Assembly: GCF_024741795.1 (NCBI RefSeq)
Contig: NZ_CP102950.1
Coordinates: 620,001 to 684,000 of the forward strand
DNA from: Arthrobacter sp. CJ23
Lineage (GTDB): Bacteria > Actinomycetota > Actinomycetes > Actinomycetales > Micrococcaceae
Direction: 5' to 3'
Length of the DNA stretch: 64,000 bases
Part shown: positions 1 to 8,563 of the stretch, in pieces
How the letters are laid out: each line of letters starts with the position of its first letter
Position numbering within the stretch: position 1 is the first letter of the stretch
Program-made: the position numbers and the translations under genes
The notes under the pieces: generated by a model
Seen by the model: only the letters and a program-made list of their open reading frames with translations
Databases searched by the model: none
Told to the model about the DNA's origin: nothing

Positions 1-1
1 C

Positions 2-763
2 CTCACCCTGCTCCTGACCGTCCTGTCGATGCTGGTCTCCACGCTCCTGGCCATCGTCATCGCGGCGATGCGCCTGTCCACCAACCCCGTCCTGTCCACG
101 CTGTCGTGGCTGTACGTGTGGCTGTTCCGCGGCACCCCGCTGCTGGTGCAGATCGTGCTGTGGGGCTACCTCGGCCTGCTCTACAGCCGGCTCTCGGTGG
201 GCATCCCGCTCACGGACATCGTGTTCTGGTCCGTGGACACGAACGCGATCATCACGGCCTTCGTGGCCGGATTCCTGGCCTTGACCTTCAACGAGGCCGC
301 GTATTCCTCGGAGATCGTGCGGGCCGGAATGCTCTCCGTGGATGAAGGCCAGCGCGAGGCCGCCTACTCACTGGGGATGTCCCCGCTGTTCACGTTCAAC
401 CGGATCCTGCTGCCGCAGGCCATGCGGGTCATTATTCCCCCGATGGGCAACGAGCTCATCTCCATGCTGAAGAACACCTCGCTGCTCTCGGTGATCGCAG
501 TCCTTGAGCTCTACACTCAGGCGTCGCTCATTTCCTCGCAGAACCTCCGGCAGGTCGAACTGCTGGTGGTGGTGAGTATCTGGTACCTGTTCATGACGAG
601 CCTGCTGTCCATCCCGCAGTACTACTTGGAGCGCCGCTTCGGCCGCGGAGCCAGCAGAACGCTGCCCCCCACGCCGCTGCAGCGCGTCCGGAGATTCCTT
701 GCCGACCGCACGTCCCAACCCACACCGGTCCCCGTCGGGACCACGGAGGTGAATGTTCCGTGA
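2..763 (+). CDS. Amino-acid ABC transporter permease (HisM/GlnP type), 5' end cut by window
   Basis: Membrane subunit of a polar amino-acid ABC importer. The reading frame is open from base 2 (LTLLLTVLS...), so the gene begins before the window; 253 residues are visible. A run of hydrophobic segments and the cytoplasmic EAA-type loop ([12 protein letters not shown], then [11 protein letters not shown]) that contacts the ATPase are clear, followed by the conserved [16 protein letters not shown] stretch of this family. The stop overlaps the GTG of the ATPase gene by four bases (GTGA), so the two are translationally coupled. The substrate-binding protein is not in the window and substrate cannot be read from the permease. 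The lysine-type catabolic clusters nearby make a basic amino acid conceivable, but that is only a guess from position. Confidence 0.9.
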   Translation, partial: LTLLLTVLSMLVSTLLAIVIAAMRLSTNPVLSTLSWLYVWLFRGTPLLVQIVLWGYLGLLYSRLSVGIPLTDIVFWSVDTNAIITAFVAGFLALTFNEAAYSSEIVRAGMLSVDEGQREAAYSLGMSPLFTFNRILLPQAMRVIIPPMGNELISMLKNTSLLSVIAVLELYTQASLISSQNLRQVELLVVVSIWYLFMTSLLSIPQYYLERRFGRGASRTLPPTPLQRVRRFLADRTSQPTPVPVGTTEVNVP

Positions 764-1578
764 CAACAACCCCATCCGCAGACGCGCAGGCCGCACTCTC
801 ACCGGAGGCGGCAACGAAGCCGCTGGTGAGAATCCAGAATGTGCGCAAGAGCTTCGGCAGCCACGAGGTCCTCAAGGACATCACGCTGAATGTCAACGCC
901 GGCGAGGTCACGTGCCTGCTGGGCCCGTCCGGCTCCGGCAAGTCCACGCTGCTGCGCTGCGTTAACCACCTGGAAAGCATCGACGGCGGACGCATCTACG
1001 TGGACGAGGACCTCATCGGGTACCGCCAGCACGGGGCCAGGATTTACGAAATGACCCCGCGCGAAATCGCCCGGCAGCGCCGCAACGTTGGCATGGTGTT
1101 CCAGAAGTTCAATCTCTTCCCGCACAAGACTGCCCTGGAGAACATCACCGAGGCCCCCATCGGGGTCAAGGGCCAGGCCAGGCAGGACGCAGTCCGGCGA
1201 GCCATGGAACTGCTTGACAGGGTAGGGCTGGCCGATTGGGCGAACCACTACCCGGCGCAGCTCTCCGGCGGGCAGCAGCAGCGCGTGGCCATCGCCCGTG
1301 CCCTGGCCATGGACCCCAAGCTGATGCTCTTCGACGAGCCCACCTCGGCCCTGGACCCCGAACTGGTGGGCGACGTTCTGGACGTCATGCGGTCCTTGGC
1401 CGCCCAAGGCATGACCATGATTGTGGTGACGCACGAGATCGGCTTCGCCCGCAGCGCCGCTGACCAGGTGGTGTTCATGGACGGCGGCGTAGTGGTGGAG
1501 CGCGGACACCCCGAACAGGTCATCTCGGCGCCGCAGAATCACCGGACCAAGGCGTTCATCGAGAGCGTGCTCGTCTAG
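760..1578 (+). CDS. Amino-acid ABC transporter ATP-binding protein
   Basis: ATPase that powers the importer whose permease lies just upstream; cytoplasmic, membrane-associated. All ABC signatures are intact: Walker [10 protein letters not shown] (residues about 55-63), Q-loop in [11 protein letters not shown], signature [14 protein letters not shown] and Walker [13 protein letters not shown] followed by the switch histidine in VTHE. The length of 272 aa is a little above the family norm of about 245, owing to an N-terminal extension of about 20 residues rich in Ala and Thr. The GTG start overlaps the permease stop. The gene ends in front of a strong hairpin, so permease and ATPase are probably the last two genes of their operon. 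Confidence 0.95.
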   Translation: MTTTPSADAQAALSPEAATKPLVRIQNVRKSFGSHEVLKDITLNVNAGEVTCLLGPSGSGKSTLLRCVNHLESIDGGRIYVDEDLIGYRQHGARIYEMTPREIARQRRNVGMVFQKFNLFPHKTALENITEAPIGVKGQARQDAVRRAMELLDRVGLADWANHYPAQLSGGQQQRVAIARALAMDPKLMLFDEPTSALDPELVGDVLDVMRSLAAQGMTMIVVTHEIGFARSAADQVVFMDGGVVVERGHPEQVISAPQNHRTKAFIESVLV

Positions 1579-1608
1579 GGCCGCAAGCCCTACGGCCGCA
1601 AACCAACG

Positions 1609-1650
1609 AGGCAGGGCCACCCAGTCAACGTGACCGGGTGGCCCTGCCTT
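1609..1650. terminator. Intrinsic terminator-like hairpin between convergent genes
   Basis: Inverted repeat GGCAGGGCCACCC (1610-1622) / GGGTGGCCCTGCC (1636-1648), a perfect 13-bp GC-rich stem with a 13-nt loop. It sits between the end of the ABC ATPase gene and the end of the convergent serine hydrolase gene, so it can serve both directions. Confidence 0.75.
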
Positions 1651-1668
1651 GTGGCCCGCGGCTTCCGG

Positions 1669-2913
1669 CTACCCCGCTGAGCCGGCCAAGGCCGCAGCGA
1701 TCGCGTCGAACGCGCCGATGGTGGAGAAGAGCTTCGCTGCGTCCTGGGGCAGCGGCCAGCTGGAGAGTTTTGCGGCTACGAGGCCGGCCGGCCGGTTGAT
1801 GTAGATCATTTGACCGTGGATGCCTAGACACAGCAGCACATCGTTGCCGGGGTATGGGAACCAGAGTTGGTTCCGGTACATTCCGCCCGGCATCCTGTTA
1901 TCGCCAGGGCTGTACAGGAATGCTTCCCGGGTATCGGTGTCGCCCTGCAGTGTCTCAGTAACCCAAGTCGGTGAAAGCACTTGCTCACCGGTAAGGGACA
2001 GACCGCCGTTGAGGAACAGCGCCCCAAAACGGAGCAGGTCCCGAAGACAGGAGTTGATCCCGCCGTCGAACATGCCGGTGCCGACCTGGTCGGTGCCGAT
2101 GGTGGCGTCGGACTCCGCACCGATCCTGGACCACAGGAGCCTGGACATGAGCGCGGGCATGGGTTCGCCGCCGGCTGCTTCACAGACCCAACCCAGCACG
2201 TCGGTTTCGCAGGACCGGTATTCGAAGGCTCCGCCGTGGAAGGTCTTCTGTTGCAGGGTCTGCAGGTACCCGTACATGGTGGAGGGTAGCCCGGGATCGA
2301 TCCGGGGTGCCCAACCGATGGCTTCCTCCAGGCGCCGCACCTCGGCGAAGGGGTCCAGGTAGTTCTCTGAGAATGCGATACCGGAGCGCATGTCCAGCAA
2401 GTGCCGGACGGTGGCGCCGGCGTACCCGGAGCCGAGGAGCGCGGGAACGTATGTGGTTATGGGTGCGTCGACGTCGATAAGACCAGCGTCGGAAAGGGCA
2501 CCGGCAACGGCCCCAACGAGGGATTTGCTCACCGACATCAGCAAGTGCGATGAGACAGCTGTCATCTCGCCGAAGTATTCCTCCACTACCAGCTTTCCCC
2601 GGTGCATGACGGCCCAGCCATCGGTGTCGGTGGCATCGATCACCTGCCGGAGGGTCGCCGCGGTTCCACCTGCCACAAGAATGATCGGAATGCTGTCAAG
2701 GTCCGCGGGTTCCGGCTCCAGCGCCGCGACCGGTCCGGTTCCCCGGGAGATGGCCGCCGTGGGCAGGAACTCGGCGATGTGTTGGAAACTCCAGCGCAAG
2801 TGCTGGGAGGATTGCCAGTTTTGCAGGTCCATACCTTCCGGAAAACCACCACCAGCGTTGCTGGATAGGCTCTCTCCTGATCTGATTGCCACGTCCTCAG
2901 CAGAACTTATCAC
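1669..2913 (-). CDS. Serine hydrolase of the beta-lactamase / NylB-like (6-aminohexanoate-dimer hydrolase) family
   Basis: Predicted cytoplasmic serine hydrolase, 414 aa, with the class C beta-lactamase fold. The S-x-x-K nucleophile motif is visible (SVSK, residues 127-130 in LLMSVSKSLVGA), as is the Tyr motif (YRS, about residue 232, in HGGAFEYRSCETDVLGW). The latter context is typical of proteins annotated as 6-aminohexanoate-dimer hydrolases, which cleave linear amides or esters of omega-amino acids. No signal peptide is seen. It starts at a GTG overlapping the stop of the ATP-grasp gene by four bases, so the two form a coupled pair. Being downstream of a DavB/DavA module that would yield 5-aminovalerate, an omega-amino-acid amide is an attractive substrate. 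That is inference; the family also contains esterases and peptidases. Confidence 0.8.
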   Translation of the reverse strand: MISSAEDVAIRSGESLSSNAGGGFPEGMDLQNWQSSQHLRWSFQHIAEFLPTAAISRGTGPVAALEPEPADLDSIPIILVAGGTAATLRQVIDATDTDGWAVMHRGKLVVEEYFGEMTAVSSHLLMSVSKSLVGAVAGALSDAGLIDVDAPITTYVPALLGSGYAGATVRHLLDMRSGIAFSENYLDPFAEVRRLEEAIGWAPRIDPGLPSTMYGYLQTLQQKTFHGGAFEYRSCETDVLGWVCEAAGGEPMPALMSRLLWSRIGAESDATIGTDQVGTGMFDGGINSCLRDLLRFGALFLNGGLSLTGEQVLSPTWVTETLQGDTDTREAFLYSPGDNRMPGGMYRNQLWFPYPGNDVLLCLGIHGQMIYINRPAGLVAAKLSSWPLPQDAAKLFSTIGAFDAIAAALAGSAG

Positions 2914-4544
2914 TGGGACTTCACCCCTTGCGCTTGTTTCGGATCCTCTGCGTTTGTCAGCGGAACACCGAGGTAGCCGGCGCGGATCGAATCGATGAGG
3001 TGGCGGGCGCGGATGGACAGGACTGTCTTCCCGACGACGTCACGCTGCAGGCGACCCTTGGTGACCAGAACGCCCAGGTCGGCGCCCTTCCAGCGGTAGT
3101 CTCCGGGCCCGTAGATGCGCAGGAAGAAGGCTTCAGTGTCGTTTTGCAGCTGGTGCCAGTCAAGCGCAGCACGTCGGAACACAAGGGCGCCGGTTGCATC
3201 GAGGTAGTACTGGCCAGTGTGGGGGGTTTCCACGAGTTGTTCGACCACGGGGGAGGTTTCCTTGATGATCATCTGGCTCCAGACGTCGCCGCCAGCCAGG
3301 TTCTCCCAGCGCTGGTTGATTTCATCCACATCCAGTTCGTACTCGACGTCCATGTATTCGAGCAGGTGGAAGAGGAAGAGCGGAACATCGGCGTAGGCGC
3401 CGGCTGTGACGTTGGTGATCGCGGAGGCGCCGCTGATCCGCGGGTTCAGTTCCCCTAGGTACACCTCGTTTTCGTCGGTGTCGATGAGTACGTCGACTTC
3501 GAAAAAGCCACGGTAGCCTTCCTGGCCGAGCCGATCGCCCAGACGACGTACCAATTCGGTGGCCTTCCCGCGCTGTGCCGCGCTCAACACTTCGGGGTGC
3601 ATTTCATTGCCGCACCAGCCGCCCCTGTATGGGGTGAGCTCGGAGTATCCGGTTAGTTCGGTCAGGAACGGTCCGACGATGGTGCCGCAGCGTGTGATGA
3701 CTGCCTCGACGGCGACAGGAAGGTTGTTGATCCGGCGCATGACCTTCAGGTCTTGGCCCACTATGTCGTCTTTGTGCTTGTCCCAGTCGGATTCGGAAGT
3801 GATAAAGAAGGTCGTCTTTCCCGAGTCCCCGTAGGGTGTCTGCACCACAAGGTCTTCGCCCAGGCCAGCGGCCTTGGCAGCGTCCAACAGTTCGTCCCAG
3901 TCGTCGGCCGTGGTCAGGACGTTGGGTACGCTTGGGGCGCCCGCTTCGTTGCCGATCTGTGTGGTGACGATTTTTGAATCGAGGCGCTCCCGAAGGCTGG
4001 CCGGTGGAAGGATCAGGTCATAGCCGAGCTCGGCGCAAATGGCTTCGGTTTCCTCGTTGAAGAAGACCATCGCAACTTTCGGACGGACGCCGGGGTGGAG
4101 GCCACGAGCCATGTGAGCCCGTACCTCGGCGTTGTTGAGCAGCCAGTTGTTGATGGCCTCTCCATCTTCAAACTCCTGGTAAGGCTTGTATGCCGGAGAG
4201 AACACCTTGGGGTGCGCCCCGTCCCAAGCGTCGTAGTACGTGACGTAGGAGAAATTCCTCACCCACCTGTCCAGGCCGAGCAGGTTGAACGGTGTGGCGC
4301 CGATGAAGAACACCGGAACATCATTGGTGCGGAAGAAGTGCCGTATCTCGGAAATGTTCCGCAAACCACCCCCACCGGCGGGCCTCGGCAGCGCATCAGC
4401 GAACGCCGCATCGGTGCCGACACTGACCTCAGGAACATCTTCCGATGCCACCGGCGATAGTACGGGAGTTTTGGGGTTCGGCTTTGCCGGCTTCGGGCCG
4501 TTCCCAGCGGGCTTGCCTGTGGGCGTGCGGCGATTCTGGACCAT
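2910..4544 (-). CDS. ATP-grasp ligase (annotated in relatives as biotin-carboxylase-like)
   Basis: 544 aa from an ATG with a clear Shine-Dalgarno (GGAGG about 9 nt upstream); a longer frame to 4745 lacks such support. After a low-complexity, Lys/Pro/Gly-rich N-terminus of about 50 residues comes a pre-ATP-grasp region (VPVFFIGATPFNLLGLDRW). An ATP-grasp domain follows (LRERLDSKIVTTQIGNEAG, VVQTPYGDSGKTTFF, and the metal-binding part EVYLGELNPRISGASAIT). Such enzymes activate a carboxylate as acyl phosphate and join it to an amine or thiol. No biotinylation or carboxyltransferase domain is present, so true biotin carboxylase activity is unlikely. Coupled to the NylB-like hydrolase and 205 bp downstream of davB copy 1, it could form or handle an amide of a lysine-derived amino acid. 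The actual substrate is unknown. Confidence 0.7.
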   Translation of the reverse strand: MVQNRRTPTGKPAGNGPKPAKPNPKTPVLSPVASEDVPEVSVGTDAAFADALPRPAGGGGLRNISEIRHFFRTNDVPVFFIGATPFNLLGLDRWVRNFSYVTYYDAWDGAHPKVFSPAYKPYQEFEDGEAINNWLLNNAEVRAHMARGLHPGVRPKVAMVFFNEETEAICAELGYDLILPPASLRERLDSKIVTTQIGNEAGAPSVPNVLTTADDWDELLDAAKAAGLGEDLVVQTPYGDSGKTTFFITSESDWDKHKDDIVGQDLKVMRRINNLPVAVEAVITRCGTIVGPFLTELTGYSELTPYRGGWCGNEMHPEVLSAAQRGKATELVRRLGDRLGQEGYRGFFEVDVLIDTDENEVYLGELNPRISGASAITNVTAGAYADVPLFLFHLLEYMDVEYELDVDEINQRWENLAGGDVWSQMIIKETSPVVEQLVETPHTGQYYLDATGALVFRRAALDWHQLQNDTEAFFLRIYGPGDYRWKGADLGVLVTKGRLQRDVVGKTVLSIRARHLIDSIRAGYLGVPLTNAEDPKQAQGVKSQ

Positions 4545-4749
4545 GGTGCTATACCTCCGGGGTGTTGTGATTGAAGTTTCTGTGTGTCTGTGTGAAAGTC
4601 GGACGTCTTTTGATGGACGGTGGCCGAGTATTCCCCGAGTACCAGGTGGAGGACACCCACGGGATCCCCCGGGGCCCAGCCTGGTCCAATCCTGAATTAC
4701 TTCTTTGGCGGCGGGGTCAGTTCGTGCTTTTGGCATTGCTTTCATGTGT

Positions 4750-6462
4750 CTAAGGGAGTCGGATGGGCTTGAGTTCTTCGAAGCGGTCGCCGGGGCCGGG
4801 GTTGTCTGGGTGGGTCTTGCCGCCGAGTTGGGTCATGACCGCCCAGACGGCGTTGAGTCCGGTGGTGACGGCGCCGTCGGCCCAGCCGCCGGTCCAGGAC
4901 ACGTCGTCGCCGGCGATGTAGATGCCGCGGTGCTCCGGAGCGTGGTCGGCCTGCATGAAGTGCGTGTAGAGGCGTTCCTGGTAGCGGTAGTGGCCGGGAA
5001 GGTTGTCGCTGAAGGCGCCCATGAAGTTGGGGTCGTCCTCCCACGAGACCGTGATCGGCTCGCCGATGATGTGCGAGGCGATGTCCACCGTGGGGTAGAT
5101 CTGCTTGAGCGAGTGCAGCATGAGCCGGACGCGTTCGTCGGCGTCCAGGGGCAGCCATTTGAGGGCGTCGTCGTTCCAGGTGTAGGACAGGCAGATGAGG
5201 GCCGGCTGGCCGGGTCCGTTGTCCAGGAGGTAGGTGCCGCGGGTGAGGCGGTCCGTGAGGGTAGTGCTCATGACCTGGCGGCCGGTTTCGGGGTCGATGT
5301 CCTTCCAGAACGGCCGGTCCACCACCACGAAGGTCTTGGAGGACTGCAGGTAGTGGCTGCGCTCGATGGCGGTCCACAGCTTGTGGCTGAAGAGCGATTC
5401 GTCGACGTCGATCCTCGCCGAGAGCAGCCAGCTTTGGCAGGTGGCGATGACCGCCGGGTACCGGGCTTCCTTGCCCCACTTGTCGGTGACGGAAAGATCC
5501 CCGGGGGTGCCGTCGTCGTTGTTCAGGCGCTTGATGGAGGCGACGGCGCCGCGGGGGTGGCCGCCGTGCAGGGAGGCGAGGCTGGTGCCCTCGGGCCAGT
5601 GGGCAAGGCCCTCCGGGGCGTGGTTCCACAGGCGTTCGGGGAGGAGCTGGGCGCCGCCGATGATGCGGTGCTGCTCGGCGTCGGCGTCCACGTAGACCAC
5701 GCGCAGGATTTCCAGGATGGAGTCAGGGAAGTTGGTGTCCCAGCCGCCGGTGCCGAAGCCCACCTGTCCGAAGGCCTCGCGGTATTCGAACGGCAGGGCG
5801 GAGAAGGCCTTGGACGTGGCGAGGTAGCCGGAGAAGGAGACGTCGTCGAAGAGGGGGACGATCTCGTTCCAGAGCTTCTTGATGGTGGGCAGGTCGCGGG
5901 TGCGGATGGCTTCCTGCATGGCGCTGAAGTGGGCGCGTTCCTCGAGGCAGTCGTCCCAGGCCTTGGCGACGTCGCCGAAGAACTGCGGCAGGTCCTCGGG
6001 CTTCTCGGCGTAGTGCGCCTGGCCGCCGAGCTCGATGACGGTGCTGCCGGCCGCGGGAGTGAGGGGGTTCGGGAACGGCTGCGTTTCGATGCCCACCAGG
6101 TGGGCGTAGTGGAAGAAAGACCTGCCCGAGCGCGGGAACCGCATGCCGCCGAGGTCGGCGACCGGGCCGGTCTGGCCTTCCGGTCGGCCGGCCCGCAAAC
6201 GGCCGCCGATCCGGGACGACTCGTAGATGACCGGCTTGAGGCCCATCTTCATCAACTCATGTGCAGCCACAAGGCCGGACAATCCGGCACCGATCACGGC
6301 GACTTCCGTTCCGTGCATCTTCGTGGGAACGGCTCCCAAGCCCGCTGGGTGGGTCAGGTAGTCGTCGTAGGGGAATGGGAAGTCCGGGTTGAGCATGGTG
6401 ATGGGTGCAGCCGATGAGGCATCGGCGGCTGCAGTTGGCGTGCTGGTGGCTGCGATGGTCAA
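4750..6462 (-). CDS. davB: Flavin monooxygenase, L-lysine 2-monooxygenase-like (copy 1)
   Basis: FAD-dependent amine oxidase superfamily enzyme, 570 aa. Its closest recalled relative is Pseudomonas L-lysine 2-monooxygenase, which turns L-lysine plus O2 into 5-aminovaleramide, CO2 and water. The FAD-binding GAGLSG (residues 58-63) with ESSRIGGRLR, the GGMRFP segment, HWPEGTSLASLHGG and the C-terminal IAGDDVSWTGGWADGAV are all present. The TTG start (6462) has AAGGAG five bases upstream and lies eight bases after the amidase stop. Most of the coding sequence (4841-6138) is nearly identical to davB copy 2, while the first 100 or so codons are not. A tryptophan or phenylalanine 2-monooxygenase role is possible, but the adjacent aminovaleramidase-like gene favours lysine. 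Confidence 0.78.
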   Translation of the reverse strand: MTIAATSTPTAAADASSAAPITMLNPDFPFPYDDYLTHPAGLGAVPTKMHGTEVAVIGAGLSGLVAAHELMKMGLKPVIYESSRIGGRLRAGRPEGQTGPVADLGGMRFPRSGRSFFHYAHLVGIETQPFPNPLTPAAGSTVIELGGQAHYAEKPEDLPQFFGDVAKAWDDCLEERAHFSAMQEAIRTRDLPTIKKLWNEIVPLFDDVSFSGYLATSKAFSALPFEYREAFGQVGFGTGGWDTNFPDSILEILRVVYVDADAEQHRIIGGAQLLPERLWNHAPEGLAHWPEGTSLASLHGGHPRGAVASIKRLNNDDGTPGDLSVTDKWGKEARYPAVIATCQSWLLSARIDVDESLFSHKLWTAIERSHYLQSSKTFVVVDRPFWKDIDPETGRQVMSTTLTDRLTRGTYLLDNGPGQPALICLSYTWNDDALKWLPLDADERVRLMLHSLKQIYPTVDIASHIIGEPITVSWEDDPNFMGAFSDNLPGHYRYQERLYTHFMQADHAPEHRGIYIAGDDVSWTGGWADGAVTTGLNAVWAVMTQLGGKTHPDNPGPGDRFEELKPIRLP

Positions 6463-6470
6463 TGGTCTCC

Positions 6471-7295
6471 TTAGGGGGTGTAGACGGAAGCCGTGTGGTT
6501 GGCGAACCGGGCAAGATAGCCGGTGTCGGCCCGGGCCTGGACCAAGCTCTCAAGGTCGATGTCGGCGACGATGAGTTCGCCGTCATCGGCCGCCGCTGAC
6601 AGGTGGCGGCCGTAGGGGTCGGCGATGGTGCTCAGCCCGGCGAAAGAAGGCCCGGCATGGTTGGCGTAGGCGATGAAAATCTGGCTTTCCAACGCGCGCG
6701 TCGGTACCACCATGGCCGGAATAAGACGCGTATCGAGCGGCTGCCTCCCTGAGGCGTCTGGTTCCCGGAGCGGTACGGCTGTAGGGACGCAGAGCAGCTC
6801 AGCGCCAGCCAGAGCAGCCGATCGCACGAACTCGGGAAATTCGACGTCGAAACAAATCCCCAGGGCAACTCGGACGCCGTTGAAAGGTACGACGACGGGT
6901 GGCATGGTTCCGGGGGTGAACACTGAGTTCTCGTCGCGGCCGAACAGGTTCTGCTTGCGGTAGCGGGTCAGTTCCGTGCCGTCGGCACTGAACAACGAGG
7001 CCGAGATGTAGTGGTCGCCGTCCTCGTGCTCAACGGTGGAGGCTACGAGCCCGATTCCCATGCCGGCGGCTAAAGCCGCGAGTTGCTGCCTGTGCGCCTC
7101 GCCGTCGGTGCCGTGGACCAGGGTTGGGGCGTAGCCGGGAATGAACAGTTCAGGTGTGACGAGCAGGTCTGCCCCGCGTTGCCGGGCCTGCTCTGCACGG
7201 ACAGCCAAGCGTCTGAGATTCACTGGTCCGGAGTTGACCAAGCCAGTGGCTTGCAGGACGGCGACCCGCACATCCGGGGTGCGCGTTAGGGTCAC
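6471..7295 (-). CDS. davA: Carbon-nitrogen hydrolase, 5-aminovaleramidase-like (copy 1)
   Basis: Nitrilase-superfamily amidase, 274 aa, cytoplasmic. The Glu-Lys-Cys triad is readable: E49 in LLVTPELF, K114 in RYRKQNLFG and C148 in LGICFDVEFPE. In the DavBA route this enzyme hydrolyses 5-aminovaleramide to 5-aminovalerate and ammonia. The assignment rests on the davB neighbour, since the family covers many amides. The start is a GTG overlapping the stop of the M20 hydrolase gene (GTGA); upstream in-frame sequence is shadow coding. Order and overlaps indicate one transcript from the permease through davB. Confidence 0.78.
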   Translation of the reverse strand: MTLTRTPDVRVAVLQATGLVNSGPVNLRRLAVRAEQARQRGADLLVTPELFIPGYAPTLVHGTDGEAHRQQLAALAAGMGIGLVASTVEHEDGDHYISASLFSADGTELTRYRKQNLFGRDENSVFTPGTMPPVVVPFNGVRVALGICFDVEFPEFVRSAALAGAELLCVPTAVPLREPDASGRQPLDTRLIPAMVVPTRALESQIFIAYANHAGPSFAGLSTIADPYGRHLSAAADDGELIVADIDLESLVQARADTGYLARFANHTASVYTP

Positions 7296-8563
7296 TGGGC
7301 CCCGTCCAGTTCTCCGCGGCACAGCCGCGCCACAACTTCGGTGAGGATGTCCACACCGGCGCTGATGTCGCCGTCGGTGGTGTACTCGCGTTCGTTGTGG
7401 GAGATGCCCTCGACGCTGGGAACAAACAGCATCACGGTGGGGACGATGTCCTTCATGTTGATGGAGTCGTGGCCTGCCAGCGTGAACACGGGCGTGTTGC
7501 TCAACTCGAGCTTCTCGGCGCACTCGCGTGCCAGCTCGACGCCAGCGGGCTGGTAGGGGTTGATCCCCCAAGCGTGCGACTGCTCGACGTCGACGGTGAC
7601 GTTGGCGTCCTTTTCGATTCGAGAGATACCGTCCTGGAGCAGCTTCTGGGCTGCAGCCAGGACCGTTTCGTCGGCGCTGCGCAGGTCCATGACCAGGTCC
7701 ACCCGGGACGGAACAACCACAGGTGAATTCGGGTAGACATCCAGCTGGCCGACGGAGGTGTGCAGTACGGTGCCGGAGAAAGAATCGGCGATCTCCCGGA
7801 GCAGGACCACCAGCATCGACGCGCCGAGCAAGGCGTCCTTACGGTCGGCGATGATGGCGGAACCGGTGTGTGCCTGTTCGCCGTGCACCGTGGCGGTGTA
7901 TTTCACAGCAGCCCAGCAGGAATGGACCAGGCCGATGGTGGTCCCGGAATCCTCCAAGGACCGGCCCTGCTCGATATGGATTTCGGCGTAGGCCGCGGCC
8001 ACCGGGCCGGTACCCGAGCCAAGGTGTCCGATCGCTTCCAGGGCCTGGGCCACGGTGGTGCCTTGTTTGTCTTGAATCGCGCGGGCTTCCTCGACGGGGA
8101 GCTTACCGGTGTAAACGGAGCTTCCCATCATGGAGGGGGCGAACCGGCAGCCTTCCTCGTTGAACCAGTCCACGATCGCCAGGTTGTACTTCGGTGCATC
8201 GTCACTGTTGCTGGCGGCCAGGCGCCGGCCGGCATGCAGGGCGGCCGCGACGCCATAGGCACCGTCAAACTTCCCCGCGGTCGGCTGGCTGTCCAGGTGG
8301 GAACCAACCAGCACGTAAGGCGCGCCCGGGGTCCATTCCAAAAGGGCGAAGATGTTACCGATCTGATCTACCTCGGTGCGGAAACCATACTGGGTGGCCA
8401 ATGACGTGAACCAGATCCTGGCCTGCGCATCGGCAGTCGTCGCCGCCTGCCGGTCCACGCCGTGTCCGGGCGTTTCCCCGATTGCGGACAGGCTGCGGAA
8501 ATCACGAAGGAAGGCTTCGGCTGCGGAGATCTTGGTGGTGGATTCGATGGTGGGCGTGCTCAT
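7292..8563 (-). CDS. M20-family Zn amidohydrolase (hydantoinase/carbamoylase, allantoate-amidohydrolase type), copy 1
   Basis: Binuclear-zinc peptidase/amidohydrolase of 423 aa. Metal-ligand motifs are in order: GSHLDSQP (H89), KFDGAYGV (D100), WFNEEGCRF (E136/E137), EIHIEQG and, near the C-terminus, LAGHDSINM. The QAHTG and dimerisation-lid region lies between. Relatives remove carbamoyl or ureido groups (allantoate amidohydrolase, beta-ureidopropionase, N-carbamoyl-L-amino-acid hydrolase). Usual members read GSHLDT where this has GSHLDS. Here it sits between an amino-acid permease and DavA/DavB, so it may free lysine, or a similar amino acid, from an N-acyl or N-carbamoyl form. It overlaps both neighbours by four bases. 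Confidence 0.82.
   Translation of the reverse strand: MSTPTIESTTKISAAEAFLRDFRSLSAIGETPGHGVDRQAATTADAQARIWFTSLATQYGFRTEVDQIGNIFALLEWTPGAPYVLVGSHLDSQPTAGKFDGAYGVAAALHAGRRLAASNSDDAPKYNLAIVDWFNEEGCRFAPSMMGSSVYTGKLPVEEARAIQDKQGTTVAQALEAIGHLGSGTGPVAAAYAEIHIEQGRSLEDSGTTIGLVHSCWAAVKYTATVHGEQAHTGSAIIADRKDALLGASMLVVLLREIADSFSGTVLHTSVGQLDVYPNSPVVVPSRVDLVMDLRSADETVLAAAQKLLQDGISRIEKDANVTVDVEQSHAWGINPYQPAGVELARECAEKLELSNTPVFTLAGHDSINMKDIVPTVMLFVPSVEGISHNEREYTTDGDISAGVDILTEVVARLCRGELDGAQ

Noticed and set aside
2910..4745. True biotin carboxylase
   Set aside because: The ATP-grasp fold is visible but no biotin carrier or carboxyltransferase domain or gene is nearby, and the N-terminal region is atypical.
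4705..6417. 570-codon open frame on the plus strand opposite davB copy 1 (also 12142-13947 opposite copy 2 and 14621-16696 opposite the M20 gene)
   Set aside because: Long antisense frames are common in high-GC DNA. These translate to Val/Gly/Asp/Ala-rich sequence without motifs, and the minus-strand genes carry full enzyme motifs.
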